Both the position numbers and the translations under genes were made by a program. This document shows positions 1 through 7,734 of a stretch of DNA of 23,947 bases, in pieces. Below the pieces are notes generated by a model. That model ran no database searches, was not told the origin of the DNA, and was given only the letters and a program-made list of their open reading frames with translations. This DNA comes from UBA12545 sp051024685 (lineage in GTDB: Bacteria > Bacillota > DSM-521 > Neomoorellales > Neomoorellaceae), in contig JAZHPA010000044.1 of assembly GCA_051024685.1 (NCBI GenBank), positions 1 to 23,947 on the forward strand, read 5' to 3'. Every line of letters begins with the position of its first letter. Position 1 is the stretch's first letter.

Positions 1-81
1 GCCATTGAAGAAGGTTTAAGGTTTGCCATCCGGGAGGGCGGCCGTACCGTCGGCGCCGGCGTGGTGACCAAGATATTGTAG
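1..81 (+). CDS. tuf: Elongation factor Tu, C-terminal end (partial)
   Basis: Frame 1 opens the window and reads 26 codons to a TAG stop. The peptide contains FAIREGGRTVGAGVVTKIL, the characteristic end of EF-Tu domain 3, the GTPase that brings aminoacyl-tRNA to the ribosome. Only the tail is present, so the G domain lies upstream of the window. tuf directly before rpsJ is the usual order in the str/S10 clusters of Firmicutes, which supports the call. The protein ends in Leu without the extra Glu or Lys seen in many homologues. Confidence 0.96.
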   Translation, partial: AIEEGLRFAIREGGRTVGAGVVTKIL

Positions 82-92
82 GAGATACAGGA

Positions 93-133
93 GGGGATAT
101 GTCCGTCCGGGCTCTAAAGAAGGGCATATCCCC
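93..133 (+). promoter_or_regulatory. Hairpin between tuf and rpsJ
   Basis: GGGGATATGTCC (93-104) pairs with GGGCATATCCCC (122-133): 12 base pairs with one G-U, around a 17-base loop. It is the only strong structure in the 97-base tuf-rpsJ gap. No T-run follows, so it is not a standard intrinsic terminator. It may be a processing site, a partial terminator or an S10-operon leader element. The structure is seen in the sequence; any role is inference. Confidence 0.5.
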
Positions 134-178
134 CCAGTTTGAGATGTTCGGCAACCTACGAGGGAGGGAAGCAGGCCT

Positions 179-487
179 ATGGCCAGACAAAAAATCCGCA
201 TCCGCCTAAAGGCCTTCGATCACCGGGTCCTGGACCAGTCATCCCAGAGGATTGTGGAGACGGCCAGGCGCACCGGCGCTGTGGTTTCCGGCCCTATCCC
301 CCTGCCTACCAAACGGAGCGTTTTTACTGTTCTGCGCTCACCCCATGTGAACAAGGACTCCCGGGAGCAGTTCCAGATGCGCATTCACAAGCGGCTGATT
401 GACATTCTGGAGCCTACGCCCAAGACCATCGACGCACTGATGCGCCTAGACTTGCCGGCCGGGGTGGATATTGAGATCAAGTTGTAG
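179..487 (+). CDS. rpsJ: 30S ribosomal protein S10
   Basis: The 102-residue product has the usual length of S10. It starts MARQKIRIRLKAFDH and contains the conserved stretch SPHVNKDSREQFQMRIHKR. S10 sits in the head of the 30S subunit and, in other bacteria, also partners NusB in transcription antitermination. The ATG at 179 follows a purine-rich GAGGGAGGG site. As first gene of the S10 cluster it is 97 bases after tuf. The next gene, rplC, begins 14 bases after its stop. Confidence 0.98.
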   Translation: MARQKIRIRLKAFDHRVLDQSSQRIVETARRTGAVVSGPIPLPTKRSVFTVLRSPHVNKDSREQFQMRIHKRLIDILEPTPKTIDALMRLDLPAGVDIEIKL

Positions 488-501
488 GGGGTTTGGTTTG
501 C

Positions 502-1131
502 GTGCAGAAGGGTATCCTAGGAAAGAAACTGGGCATGACCCAGGTTTTTGATGAGGCGGGCCGCGTTGTGCCGGCCACCGTCATCCAAGCAGGCCCCTGT
601 GTCGTGGTGCAGAAGAAGACCGTAGAAAGGGACGGATATGAAGCTTTACAGGTGGGCTTTGAGCCGGTAAAGGAAGGCAGGGTTAACAAGCCCCTGCGGG
701 GTCATTTTGCTCGGGCAAAGGTGAAGCCCTTTCGCTTCCTCCGGGAGCTCCGCCTCGCAAACGCCGCAGAATACCAGGTGGGCCAGGAAATCAAAGTGGA
801 CATATTTCAGCCGGGAGACCGCGTGGACGTGACGGGCATTTCCAAAGGCAAGGGCTTTGCCGGGGGAATTAAACGCCACGGCTTCCGGCGCGGACCTATG
901 GCCCACGGCTCCAAATATCACCGGCGTCCCGGTTCCCTGGCGGCCAAGGGGCCGGCGCGGGTCTTCAAGGGTCGGAAACTTCCGGGGCGCATGGGCGGTG
1001 AAAGGGTAACGGTGTTGAATTTGGAAGTAATCAAGAGCGATCCAGAACGCAACCTCTTGTTGGTTAAGGGGGCAGTACCGGGACCGCGCCGCGGCCTTCT
1101 GATCATTAAGAATTCAGTGAAGGGGGACTAA
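502..1131 (+). CDS. rplC: 50S ribosomal protein L3
   Basis: The product is 209 residues and begins MQKGILGKKLGMTQVF, the typical L3 start. The conserved loop that reaches toward the peptidyl transferase centre includes KGFAGGIKRHGFRRGPMAHG. L3 is an early 23S rRNA-binding assembly protein. I chose GTG 502 because the GGGGG site at 487-491 is then ten bases upstream. The in-frame TTG at 493 would leave no spacer and would add three residues not typical of the family. Confidence 0.97.
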   Translation: MQKGILGKKLGMTQVFDEAGRVVPATVIQAGPCVVVQKKTVERDGYEALQVGFEPVKEGRVNKPLRGHFARAKVKPFRFLRELRLANAAEYQVGQEIKVDIFQPGDRVDVTGISKGKGFAGGIKRHGFRRGPMAHGSKYHRRPGSLAAKGPARVFKGRKLPGRMGGERVTVLNLEVIKSDPERNLLLVKGAVPGPRRGLLIIKNSVKGD

Positions 1132-1138
1132 AAGACTT

Positions 1139-1765
1139 ATGCCCAAGGTGGCGGTATACAATACCCAGGGCCAGCAGGTGGGAGAAATAGAATTAGACGA
1201 CCGCGTCTTCGGGATAGAGGTTAACGAAGCCGCCCTCCATGAAGCCGTAGTCGCCCAGCTGGCCGCCAGGCGGAGGGGTACCGCCGATACCAAGACCAGG
1301 TCCGAGGTGAGGGGAGGCGGGCGCAAGCCCTGGAGGCAGAAGGGCACGGGGCGCGCCAGGGTAGGGTCTATTCGGTCGCCCCTCTGGCGGGGAGGAGCCG
1401 TCGTCTTCGGACCCCGGCCACGGGATTACGGTTATAAGCTGCCCAAGAAGGTACGGCGGTTGGCCCTGCGCTCGGCCCTTTCGGCCAAAGTGCAGGAAGG
1501 GAACCTCATCGTGCTGGATAACTTAGCACTTTCCAGGCCGCGGACCAAAGATATGCTGGGAATCTTAAAGGCCTTGCGAGTGGAAGAAGATAAGGCCCTC
1601 ATTGTAACGGCCGACAAGGACAGGAATATAGAACTCTCCGCCCGCAATCTTCCGGGGGTGACGCTGGTGCCTTCCCAAGGTATTAATGTCTACGATATCT
1701 TGGCCCACGACAAGCTGGTTATCACCCGGGAGGCTGTGGAGCGGGTGCAGGAGGTGCTTGTCTGA
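1139..1765 (+). CDS. rplD: 50S ribosomal protein L4
   Basis: The 208-residue product belongs to the L4/L1e family. Around residues 44-98 it has the long basic loop, including RRGTADTKTRSEVRGGGRKP and WRQKGTGRARVGSIRSP, which lines the constriction of the peptide exit tunnel. In E. coli L4 also represses its own operon; nothing here shows whether that occurs in this organism. The gene follows rplC by seven bases. Its TGA stop directly abuts the rplW ATG, which suggests coupled translation. Confidence 0.98.
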   Translation: MPKVAVYNTQGQQVGEIELDDRVFGIEVNEAALHEAVVAQLAARRRGTADTKTRSEVRGGGRKPWRQKGTGRARVGSIRSPLWRGGAVVFGPRPRDYGYKLPKKVRRLALRSALSAKVQEGNLIVLDNLALSRPRTKDMLGILKALRVEEDKALIVTADKDRNIELSARNLPGVTLVPSQGINVYDILAHDKLVITREAVERVQEVLV

Positions 1766-2056
1766 ATGCGTGCCCCCCAAGACATCGTGATTGCACCCCT
1801 GATTACGGAAAAGACGACCAATCTTATGGCTGATAATAAGTACACCTTTATCGTTGCCCGGGATGCCAACAAGATCGAGATCAAGCAGGCGATTGAGAAG
1901 TTGTTTAACGTCAAAGTCCTGAAGGTGAATACCCTGCCAGACCGGGGTAAGCTCCGGCGCATGGGACGCTACCAGGGCCGCCAGCCCGACCGCAAGAAAG
2001 CCATTGTAACGCTGATGCCCGGGCAGAAGATCCCCGTTTTTGAGGGGTTGGAGTAG
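1766..2056 (+). CDS. rplW: 50S ribosomal protein L23
   Basis: The 96-residue product is normal for bacterial L23. It begins with the conserved block IVIAPLITEKTTNLM and carries the basic extended loop near KLRRMGRYQGRQPDRKKA. L23 sits at the exit of the peptide tunnel and is the docking site for trigger factor and SRP. The ATG immediately follows the rplD stop. Its ribosome-binding site, GCAGGAGGTG, lies inside the end of rplD. Confidence 0.98.
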   Translation: MRAPQDIVIAPLITEKTTNLMADNKYTFIVARDANKIEIKQAIEKLFNVKVLKVNTLPDRGKLRRMGRYQGRQPDRKKAIVTLMPGQKIPVFEGLE

Positions 2057-2076
2057 GAAAAGGAGAGTAGGGTAAG

Positions 2077-2901
2077 ATGGCTATTAAGAAGTTTAAACCA
2101 ACCTCGCCCGGACGGCGGCAGATGACGGTTTCCACCTTCGCCGAAATCACGGCGACTGAGCCGGAAAAATCCCTTCTGGTGCCCCTGAGGAAGACCGGGG
2201 GCCGCAATAACCAGGGACGCATTACGGTACGGCACCGGGGAGGCGGGCATAAGCGGCTGTACCGCCTTATCGACTTCAAGCGCGATAAGGACGGTATACC
2301 CGGCCGCGTGGCCACCATTGAATACGACCCGAACCGTTCGGCCAACATTGCCCTTATTCATTATGCGGACGGCGAGAAACGCTACATCCTGGCGCCGGAA
2401 AACCTGCGGGTGGGCGATGTGATCTACTCGGGCCCGGATGCGGACATTAAGGTGGGCAATGCCCTGCCGCTGCGCAATATCCCGGTAGGTACCCTGGTGC
2501 ACAATGTGGAACTGAAGCCGGGCCGGGGAGGTCAGATAGTACGTTCGGCCGGTTCAGCCGCTCAGGTGATGGCCAAGGAAGGAGATTATGCCCAGCTGCG
2601 CTTACCTTCGGGGGAGATACGCATGGTGTACTTGGACTGCCGGGCAACCATCGGCCAGGTGGGGAACCTGGACCACGAAAATATCACCATCGGCAAAGCC
2701 GGCCGGTCGCGCTGGCTGGGGATCCGGCCGACGGTGCGCGGAGTAGTTATGAATCCGGTGGACCATCCCCACGGCGGGGGCGAGGGCAAGTCGCCCATCG
2801 GCCGGCATCCGGTTACACCGTGGGGCAAGCCTGCTCTGGGTGTGAAAACTAGAAAGAAACACAAGCCTTCCGATAAGCTTATCGTGAAGCGGCGCAAATA
2901 G
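2077..2901 (+). CDS. rplB: 50S ribosomal protein L2
   Basis: The 274-residue product is full length for L2, a primary 23S rRNA-binding protein needed for subunit joining and peptidyl transfer. The conserved MNPVDHPHGGGEGKSPIGR segment includes His230, the position of the histidine linked to peptidyl transfer. The N-terminal basic block GGRNNQGRITVRHRGGGHKR is also present. The gene has a good AAAAGGAGAG site. It follows rplW by 20 bases and precedes rpsS by 21. Confidence 0.98.
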   Translation: MAIKKFKPTSPGRRQMTVSTFAEITATEPEKSLLVPLRKTGGRNNQGRITVRHRGGGHKRLYRLIDFKRDKDGIPGRVATIEYDPNRSANIALIHYADGEKRYILAPENLRVGDVIYSGPDADIKVGNALPLRNIPVGTLVHNVELKPGRGGQIVRSAGSAAQVMAKEGDYAQLRLPSGEIRMVYLDCRATIGQVGNLDHENITIGKAGRSRWLGIRPTVRGVVMNPVDHPHGGGEGKSPIGRHPVTPWGKPALGVKTRKKHKPSDKLIVKRRK

Positions 2902-2922
2902 AGGCCAAAAGGGGGTTAAAGA

Positions 2923-3207
2923 ATGGGGAGGTCCTTAAAAAAGGGGCCTTATTGCGATCCGAAACTCCTCCGTCGTATTATGGAGATGAATGAGAAGGGG
3001 GAAAAACGGGTCATCAAGACCTGGTCCCGGCGTTCGACCATTATGCCGGAAATGGTGGGCCATACCATAGCCGTGCATGATGGCCGCAAGCATGTGCCCA
3101 TCTATATCACGGAGGACATGGTGGGGCATAAATTGGGGGAGTTCGCTCCCACCCGTATATTCAGAGGCCACGGTGCCCATACAGAGCGGTCCACAGCCTT
3201 GAAGTAA
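2923..3207 (+). CDS. rpsS: 30S ribosomal protein S19
   Basis: The 94-residue product starts MGRSLKKGPYCDPKLLRRI and ends FRGHGAHTERSTALK, matching S19 along its whole length. S19 forms a complex with S13 in the 30S head and contacts the A-site region. The ATG follows an AAAAGGGGG site with normal spacing. It occupies the expected place between rplB and rplV. I see nothing unusual in it. Confidence 0.98.
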   Translation: MGRSLKKGPYCDPKLLRRIMEMNEKGEKRVIKTWSRRSTIMPEMVGHTIAVHDGRKHVPIYITEDMVGHKLGEFAPTRIFRGHGAHTERSTALK

Positions 3208-3225
3208 TCTGGGGGGTAGGAAGAC

Positions 3226-3564
3226 ATGGAAGCTAGAGCAGTGGCAAGGTACATCCGTATTTCTCCGCGCCGGGCCCGGCAGGTCATCGACCTCATCCGT
3301 GGCAAGAGCGTGCGGGAAGCGGAGGCCATTCTTTGGTCCACGCCCAAGAGGGCGTCCAGCATCATCGCCAAGGTCTTGAAGTCCGCCGTGGCCAATGCCG
3401 AGCATAACTATAACCTGGATCGCGATAAGCTGGTGGTTACTAAAGCCTATGTGGATGAAGGTCCGACCTGGAAACGCTACCAGCCGCGGGCCATGGGCCG
3501 CGCCGACCTGCGCCGGAAACGGACCAGCCACATTACCGTGGTGGTAGGAGAAAAGGAGGATTGA
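3226..3564 (+). CDS. rplV: 50S ribosomal protein L22
   Basis: The 112-residue product begins MEARAVARYIRISPRRARQV, a typical L22 start. It carries the long beta-hairpin segment near PTWKRYQPRAMGRADLRRKR, which reaches the narrowest part of the exit tunnel together with L4. Macrolide-resistance changes in other bacteria fall in this loop; I see no obvious insertion or deletion here. The stop is four bases before the rpsC start. Confidence 0.98.
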   Translation: MEARAVARYIRISPRRARQVIDLIRGKSVREAEAILWSTPKRASSIIAKVLKSAVANAEHNYNLDRDKLVVTKAYVDEGPTWKRYQPRAMGRADLRRKRTSHITVVVGEKED

Positions 3565-3568
3565 TTAC

Positions 3569-4264
3569 GTGGGTCAAAAAGTTCACCCTAAAGGCCTGCG
3601 CCTCGGTATCATTCGCGATTGGGACGCCCGCTGGTATGCCGGCAAGGAGTATAAGGAGCTCCTGCACGAGGATTTAAAGATCCGCAAGTTTATCAAAGAT
3701 CGCCTCTACCAGGCGGGAGTCTCGACCATCGAGATCGAGCGGGCAGCTAACCGCATTAAAGTGACCATTCACACTGCCAAGCCCGGGGTGGTCATTGGCC
3801 GTGGGGGAGCCGAGGTAGAGAATTTGCGCCAGCAGCTGGAAAGAATGACCGGCAAACAGGTGAACCTGAATATAGCCGAGATCAAGAAGCCGGAGCTGGA
3901 CGCCCAGCTGGTGGCCGAGAACGTAGCGGCCCAACTAGAAAAACGCGTTGCCTTCCGCCGGGCCATGAAGCAGGCCGTGGGCCGCGCTATGCGCGTGGGG
4001 GCGGAAGGGATCAAGATCGCCGTATCGGGCCGGCTGGCCGGGGCCGAGATCGCCCGGACGGAATGGTACAGCGAGGGCAAGGTGCCCCTGCATACTTTGA
4101 GAGCGGACATCGACTACGGATTTGCCGAAGCCAATACCACCTATGGCAAGATCGGTATCAAGGTTTGGATTTTCCGGGGTGAGGTATTACCAGAGAGGCT
4201 GCAAACAAGAGCAAAAGGCAGGATAGGGGGAGATATGACCAATGCTGATGCCAAAGAGGGTTAA
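3569..4264 (+). CDS. rpsC: 30S ribosomal protein S3
   Basis: The 231-residue product starts MGQKVHPKGLRLGIIRDWDA at a GTG codon. A KH RNA-binding loop, VVIGRGGAE, lies at about residues 74-82. S3 lines the mRNA entry channel with S4 and S5. The protein is slightly long because of a polar tail after the conserved LPERLQTRAKG region. The GTG follows an AAAAGGAGGATTGA site. The last 23 bases overlap the start of rplP in another frame. Confidence 0.97.
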   Translation: MGQKVHPKGLRLGIIRDWDARWYAGKEYKELLHEDLKIRKFIKDRLYQAGVSTIEIERAANRIKVTIHTAKPGVVIGRGGAEVENLRQQLERMTGKQVNLNIAEIKKPELDAQLVAENVAAQLEKRVAFRRAMKQAVGRAMRVGAEGIKIAVSGRLAGAEIARTEWYSEGKVPLHTLRADIDYGFAEANTTYGKIGIKVWIFRGEVLPERLQTRAKGRIGGDMTNADAKEG

Positions 4265-4679
4265 GTGGCGCAAACCCCACCGGCCGCATACCAGTGGCAG
4301 GGCCAGCAAGGGTACAGAGGTTACCTTTGGGGACTACGGTCTCATGGCCCTGGAGCCAGCTTGGATTACCAGCCAGCAGATCGAAGCAGCCCGCGTGGCC
4401 ATCACGCGTTTTATCCGGCGCGGCGGTAAGATATGGATTCGGATTTTCCCCGACAGACCCATTACCGCCAAGCCGGCCGAGACCCGCATGGGCAGCGGTA
4501 AAGGATCTCCCGAACTCTGGGTAGCCGTGGTAAAGCCGGGCCGCATTCTCTTCGAACTGGGCGGGGTGCCCGAGGAGGTGGCGCAGGAGGCCATGCGCCT
4601 GGCCTCACATAAGCTGCCCATTAAGACGAGGTTTGTAAAGCGGGTAGGATTGGATGGTGAGGCCCATGAAAGCCAATGA
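4242..4679 (+). CDS. rplP: 50S ribosomal protein L16
   Basis: The 145-residue product begins MLMPKRVKWRKPHR, the standard L16 start, so the ATG inside the end of rpsC is correct despite the 23-base overlap. The conserved core FPDRPITAKPAETRMGSGKG is present. L16 is a late-assembly 50S protein that touches A- and P-site tRNAs. The ribosome-binding site GATAGGGGGAG lies within rpsC. The 3' end overlaps rpmC by 14 bases. Confidence 0.98.
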   Translation: MLMPKRVKWRKPHRPHTSGRASKGTEVTFGDYGLMALEPAWITSQQIEAARVAITRFIRRGGKIWIRIFPDRPITAKPAETRMGSGKGSPELWVAVVKPGRILFELGGVPEEVAQEAMRLASHKLPIKTRFVKRVGLDGEAHESQ

Positions 4680-4872
4680 GCTGCGTGAACTGAGCACCGA
4701 AGAGCTGGCCCGTAAGGTCCTAGACTGGAAGCAGGAACTTTTCAACCTGCGCTTTCAGCAGGCCACCGGGCAACTGGATAATCCCATGAGGCTGCGGGAA
4801 GTGCGGCGTAATATTGCCCGGGCCAAAACCATTTTGCGGGAAAGGGAGCTTAAGGAGCGCCGACAAGCGTGA
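4666..4872 (+). CDS. rpmC: 50S ribosomal protein L29
   Basis: The 68-residue product begins MKANELRELSTEELARKVLD and forms the two-helix L29 fold; the motif NLRFQQATGQLDNPMRLREV is conserved. L29 lies next to L23 at the tunnel exit. I use ATG 4666 because the family starts with MKA and a GGTGAGG site precedes it. An in-frame ATG at 4654 would add MVRP. The start overlaps the end of rplP by 14 bases. Confidence 0.95.
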   Translation: MKANELRELSTEELARKVLDWKQELFNLRFQQATGQLDNPMRLREVRRNIARAKTILRERELKERRQA

Positions 4873-4912
4873 CGGTCGGCTCTAGACCGCTGTAACGAGG
4901 AGGTTCAGCAAC

Positions 4913-5167
4913 TTGGAACGAGGAATGCGCAAGACCCGGGTGGGCCGGGTGGTCAGCGATAAAATGGATAAAACCGTAGTGGTAGCGGTGGAAACCATGG
5001 AGCGCCACCCGCTGCTGGGCAAGACCATCCGCCGGACCAAAAAATTCAAGGCCCACGATGAAGAAAACCAGTACCGGGTGGGGGATAAGGTGCGCATCAT
5101 GGAGACCCGGCCCTTGAGCAAAGAAAAGAGATGGCGCGTGGTCGAACTCATCGAGCGTCCTAATTAA
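4913..5167 (+). CDS. rpsQ: 30S ribosomal protein S17
   Basis: The 84-residue product begins MERGMRKTRVGRVVSDKMDK and has the five-strand OB-type S17 core, including HPLLGKTIRRTKKFKAHDEE. S17 is a primary binder of the 16S rRNA 5' domain. The start is TTG 4913, ten bases after a strong ACGAGGAGGTT site. An internal ATG at codon 5 would cut into the family N-terminus. The gene follows rpmC by 40 bases. Confidence 0.97.
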   Translation: MERGMRKTRVGRVVSDKMDKTVVVAVETMERHPLLGKTIRRTKKFKAHDEENQYRVGDKVRIMETRPLSKEKRWRVVELIERPN

Positions 5168-5209
5168 TGCTTTCGCGCGACAGGCTAACCGGGAAGGAGG
5201 TAGTGAGCG

Positions 5210-5578
5210 GTGATCCAGCAACAGTCCATCCTCAAAGTCGGTGATAATACCGGAGCTAAAAAGATCATGTGCATCCGCGTCCTAGGCGGATCCAAGCGCC
5301 GCTACGCCTCCGTGGGGGATGTTATCATAGCTTCGGTGAAGGAGGCCACCCCCGGAGGTGTGGTCAAAAAGGGGGACGTCGTGCGGGCAGTAGTCGTCCG
5401 TACCCGGAAACCCATCAGGCGCGAGGACGGTTCCTACATTCGCTTCAATGAGAACGCGGCGGTGATCATCAATGAACAGGGTAACCCCCGCGGAACCCGT
5501 ATCTTTGGCCCGGTAGCCCGGGAACTAAGGGAGAAGGACTTTATGAAAATCATCTCCTTGGCGCCAGAGGTGCTATAG
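5210..5578 (+). CDS. rplN: 50S ribosomal protein L14
   Basis: The 122-residue product starts MIQQQSILKVGDNTGAKKIM and contains GGVVKKGDVVRAVVVRTRK, both diagnostic of L14. L14 takes part in an intersubunit bridge and binds the silencing factor RsfS in other bacteria. The start is GTG 5210 behind GGGAAGGAGGTAG. Length and both ends agree with the family. It leads the spc-type block with rplX and rplE. Confidence 0.98.
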   Translation: MIQQQSILKVGDNTGAKKIMCIRVLGGSKRRYASVGDVIIASVKEATPGGVVKKGDVVRAVVVRTRKPIRREDGSYIRFNENAAVIINEQGNPRGTRIFGPVARELREKDFMKIISLAPEVL

Positions 5579-5605
5579 GCAGCCAGCAAGCGAGGTGAAG
5601 GCGAC

Positions 5606-5932
5606 GTGACGCGGCCCAAGGTGCACGTCCGCAAGGGCGATACCGTTGTGGTTATAGCCGGAAAGGATAAAGGCAAGAAAGGCAAGGTCCTTAGAGTTAT
5701 TCCCTCTGAGCAGCGAGTAGTTGTGGAGGGAGTCAATATAGTAAAAAGACACATGCGGCCCAATCCCCAACTGCAGCAGGGAGGCATTATTGAGAAAGAG
5801 GCGCCTCTGCACAGCAGCAACGTTATGCTGGTGTGCACCAAGTGCGACCAGCCTACGAGGATCGGGCGGCGGATCTTGGCCGACGGCCAGAAGGTCCGCG
5901 TATGCAAGAAGTGCGGTGAGGTCATTGACTAG
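5606..5932 (+). CDS. rplX: 50S ribosomal protein L24, zinc-ribbon form
   Basis: The 108-residue product has the N-terminal KOW domain (VRKGDTVVVIAGKDKGKKGK), which binds 23S rRNA and helps start 50S assembly. Its C-terminus carries four cysteines in two CxxC pairs, C77/C80 and C100/C103 (VCTKCDQ and VCKKCGE). This pattern suggests a bound zinc, a variant found in some but not all bacteria. The start is GTG 5606 after CGAGGTGAAGG. It lies 27 bases after rplN. Confidence 0.97.
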   Translation: MTRPKVHVRKGDTVVVIAGKDKGKKGKVLRVIPSEQRVVVEGVNIVKRHMRPNPQLQQGGIIEKEAPLHSSNVMLVCTKCDQPTRIGRRILADGQKVRVCKKCGEVID

Positions 5933-5955
5933 CCTGAAAGTAGGGGGTGAGCCCC

Positions 5956-6504
5956 GTGACGGTGGCAAGACTCAAAGAGAAATACCTTAAGGAAATCCGC
6001 CCGGCCATGCAGACCAAGTTCGGCTACCGCAATATCATGGAGATTCCCAGGCTAGAAAAGATCGTGGTAAATATGGGGATCGGAGAGGCTACCCAGAACC
6101 CCAAGGCACTGGACGGAGCAGTAGAGGACCTGATGGCCATTACCGGTCAGCGGCCGGTGGTGACGAGGGCCAAAAAGTCCATTGCGGCCTTTAAGCTGCG
6201 CAAGGGCACCAAGATCGGGTGTAAGGTCACCCTGCGTGGTGACCGCATGTACGAGTTCCTGGACCGCCTCATTAACGTAGCGCTGCCCCGAGTGCGGGAT
6301 TTTAAAGGCGTCTCGCCCAATTCTTTTGACGGTCGGGGCAACTATACACTGGGCCTGCGGGAGCAGCTCATTTTTCCCGAAATAGAATACGACAAGATCG
6401 ACCAGGTGCGTGGCATGGATATTACGGTAGTGACTACGGCCAAGACCGATGAGGAGGCCCGGGAATTACTGCGCTTATTCGGAATGCCCTTCCGGGAGAG
6501 TTGA
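5956..6504 (+). CDS. rplE: 50S ribosomal protein L5
   Basis: The product is about 182 residues and binds 5S rRNA in the central protuberance. It contains LEKIVVNMGIGEATQNPKAL, TRAKKSIAAFKLRKGTKIG and LREQLIFPEIEYD, all typical of L5. Three in-frame GTG codons compete as start: 5947, 5956 and 5962. I chose 5956 because the site AGGGGGTGA at 5942-5950 is then well spaced. GTG 5962 would give MARLKEKY, which resembles family starts equally well. Confidence 0.96.
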   Translation: MTVARLKEKYLKEIRPAMQTKFGYRNIMEIPRLEKIVVNMGIGEATQNPKALDGAVEDLMAITGQRPVVTRAKKSIAAFKLRKGTKIGCKVTLRGDRMYEFLDRLINVALPRVRDFKGVSPNSFDGRGNYTLGLREQLIFPEIEYDKIDQVRGMDITVVTTAKTDEEARELLRLFGMPFRES

Positions 6505-6520
6505 CAAAAGGGGGACGAAC

Positions 6521-6706
6521 ATGGCCAAGAAGAGCATGATCGCCAAACAACAGCGACCGCCCAAATTCAGGGTGCGCGCCTATAACCGCTGTCGGCGTTG
6601 TGGTCGGCCCCGAGCTTACTTGCGGAAGTTCGGGCTCTGCCGCATCTGCTTCCGCGAGCTGGCTCATAGGGGGGAGCTTCCCGGCATTACCAAAGCCAGC
6701 TGGTAA
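6521..6706 (+). CDS. rpsN: 30S ribosomal protein S14, zinc-binding type Z
   Basis: The 61-residue product is the short type Z form of S14. It starts MAKKSMIAKQQRPPKFRVRA and has a Cys4 zinc site, C24/C27 and C40/C43 (CRRCG and CRICF). The end, ELAHRGELPGITKASW, is conserved. S14 lies in the 30S head near the mRNA decoding region. The ATG at 6521 follows AAAGGGGGACG; upstream codons in the same frame overlap rplE and are not part of the family. Confidence 0.98.
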   Translation: MAKKSMIAKQQRPPKFRVRAYNRCRRCGRPRAYLRKFGLCRICFRELAHRGELPGITKASW

Positions 6707-6743
6707 CTCCGGGAATAGCAAGGAAGGGGGTAGCTATAGACCA

Positions 6744-7139
6744 ATGATGACAGATCCCATTGCTGATTTCCTTACCCGCATCCGCAACGCCAATCTGGCC
6801 TATCACGAGAAAGTCGAGGTCCCGGCCTCCAGGGTAAAGCGGGCCATGGCCGAGATCCTCAAAAACGAAGGCTATATCAAGGACTACGAATACATCGAAG
6901 ACGGCAAACAGGGGATTCTGCGAATTTACCTCAAATACGGGCCCAACCGGGAAAGGGTCATCACCGGCCTAAAGCGGATCAGCCGGCCGGGCCTGAGAAT
7001 TTACGCCAAGAAGGACCAGCTCCCGCGGGTGCTAGGGGGGCTGGGGATAGCCCTAATCTCGACCTCCAAAGGCATCATGACCGACAAGCAAGCCAGGCGG
7101 GAAGGGCTGGGCGGCGAAGTAATCTGTTATATCTGGTAG
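6744..7139 (+). CDS. rpsH: 30S ribosomal protein S8
   Basis: The 131-residue product begins MMTDPIADFLTRIRNAN and ends with the S8 signature STSKGIMTDKQARREGLGGE followed by VICYIW. S8 binds the central domain of 16S rRNA, and in E. coli it represses the spc operon. Two adjacent ATG codons, 6744 and 6747, could start it. I list the first because it lies closer to the AGGAAGGGGG site. Its stop is 15 bases before rplF. Confidence 0.97.
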   Translation: MMTDPIADFLTRIRNANLAYHEKVEVPASRVKRAMAEILKNEGYIKDYEYIEDGKQGILRIYLKYGPNRERVITGLKRISRPGLRIYAKKDQLPRVLGGLGIALISTSKGIMTDKQARREGLGGEVICYIW

Positions 7140-7154
7140 GTGGGGTGGTTTAAG

Positions 7155-7718
7155 GTGTCGCGCGTAGGTAGGATGCCGGTGAAAATACCGGCCGGAGTGG
7201 AGGTAAAAATAGAGGGCAATACCGTTACGGTAAAAGGCCCTAAAGGGGAGCTCACCCGGACGTTTCCGGAACCCATATCTATCACCCGGGAAGGAGATGT
7301 CCTGAAGGTAAACCGACCTTCCGACGCCAAACCCCACCGGGCCCTGCACGGCCTCTCGCGGGCCCTGCTGAACAACATGGTGGAAGGGGTAACCAACGGC
7401 TTCCAGAAGAGCCTGGAGCTGGTAGGCGTCGGTTACCGGGCGTCCAAACAGGGGCGGAAGCTGGTCTTAAGCGTGGGATATTCTCACCCGGTGGAGATCG
7501 AACCGCCGCCGGGGCTGGAGATAGAGGTTCCCGCCCCCACCAAAATCATCGTGAAGGGTATTGACAAAGAAGCTGTAGGTACGCTGGCCGCCAACATCCG
7601 CTCCGTGCGGGAGCCAGAACCCTACAAGGGTAAAGGGATCAGGTACGAAAACGAGCATGTGCGCCTTAAAGTGGGCAAGGCAGGCGCCAAAGGCGGCGGC
7701 AAGGGCGGCAAGAAATAG
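7155..7718 (+). CDS. rplF: 50S ribosomal protein L6
   Basis: The 187-residue product starts MSRVGRMPVKIPAGVEV. It has the two repeated L6 domains and ends with a family signature, PEPYKGKGIRYENEHVRLK. L6 binds near the sarcin-ricin loop, where elongation factors dock. The start is GTG 7155, because the upstream in-frame GTG 7140 sits inside the likely GGTGGGGTGG ribosome-binding site. A Gly/Lys-rich tail (GAKGGGKGGKK) is longer than in many homologues. Confidence 0.97.
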   Translation: MSRVGRMPVKIPAGVEVKIEGNTVTVKGPKGELTRTFPEPISITREGDVLKVNRPSDAKPHRALHGLSRALLNNMVEGVTNGFQKSLELVGVGYRASKQGRKLVLSVGYSHPVEIEPPPGLEIEVPAPTKIIVKGIDKEAVGTLAANIRSVREPEPYKGKGIRYENEHVRLKVGKAGAKGGGKGGKK

Positions 7719-7734
7719 GGGGTAAAGGCCTAGC

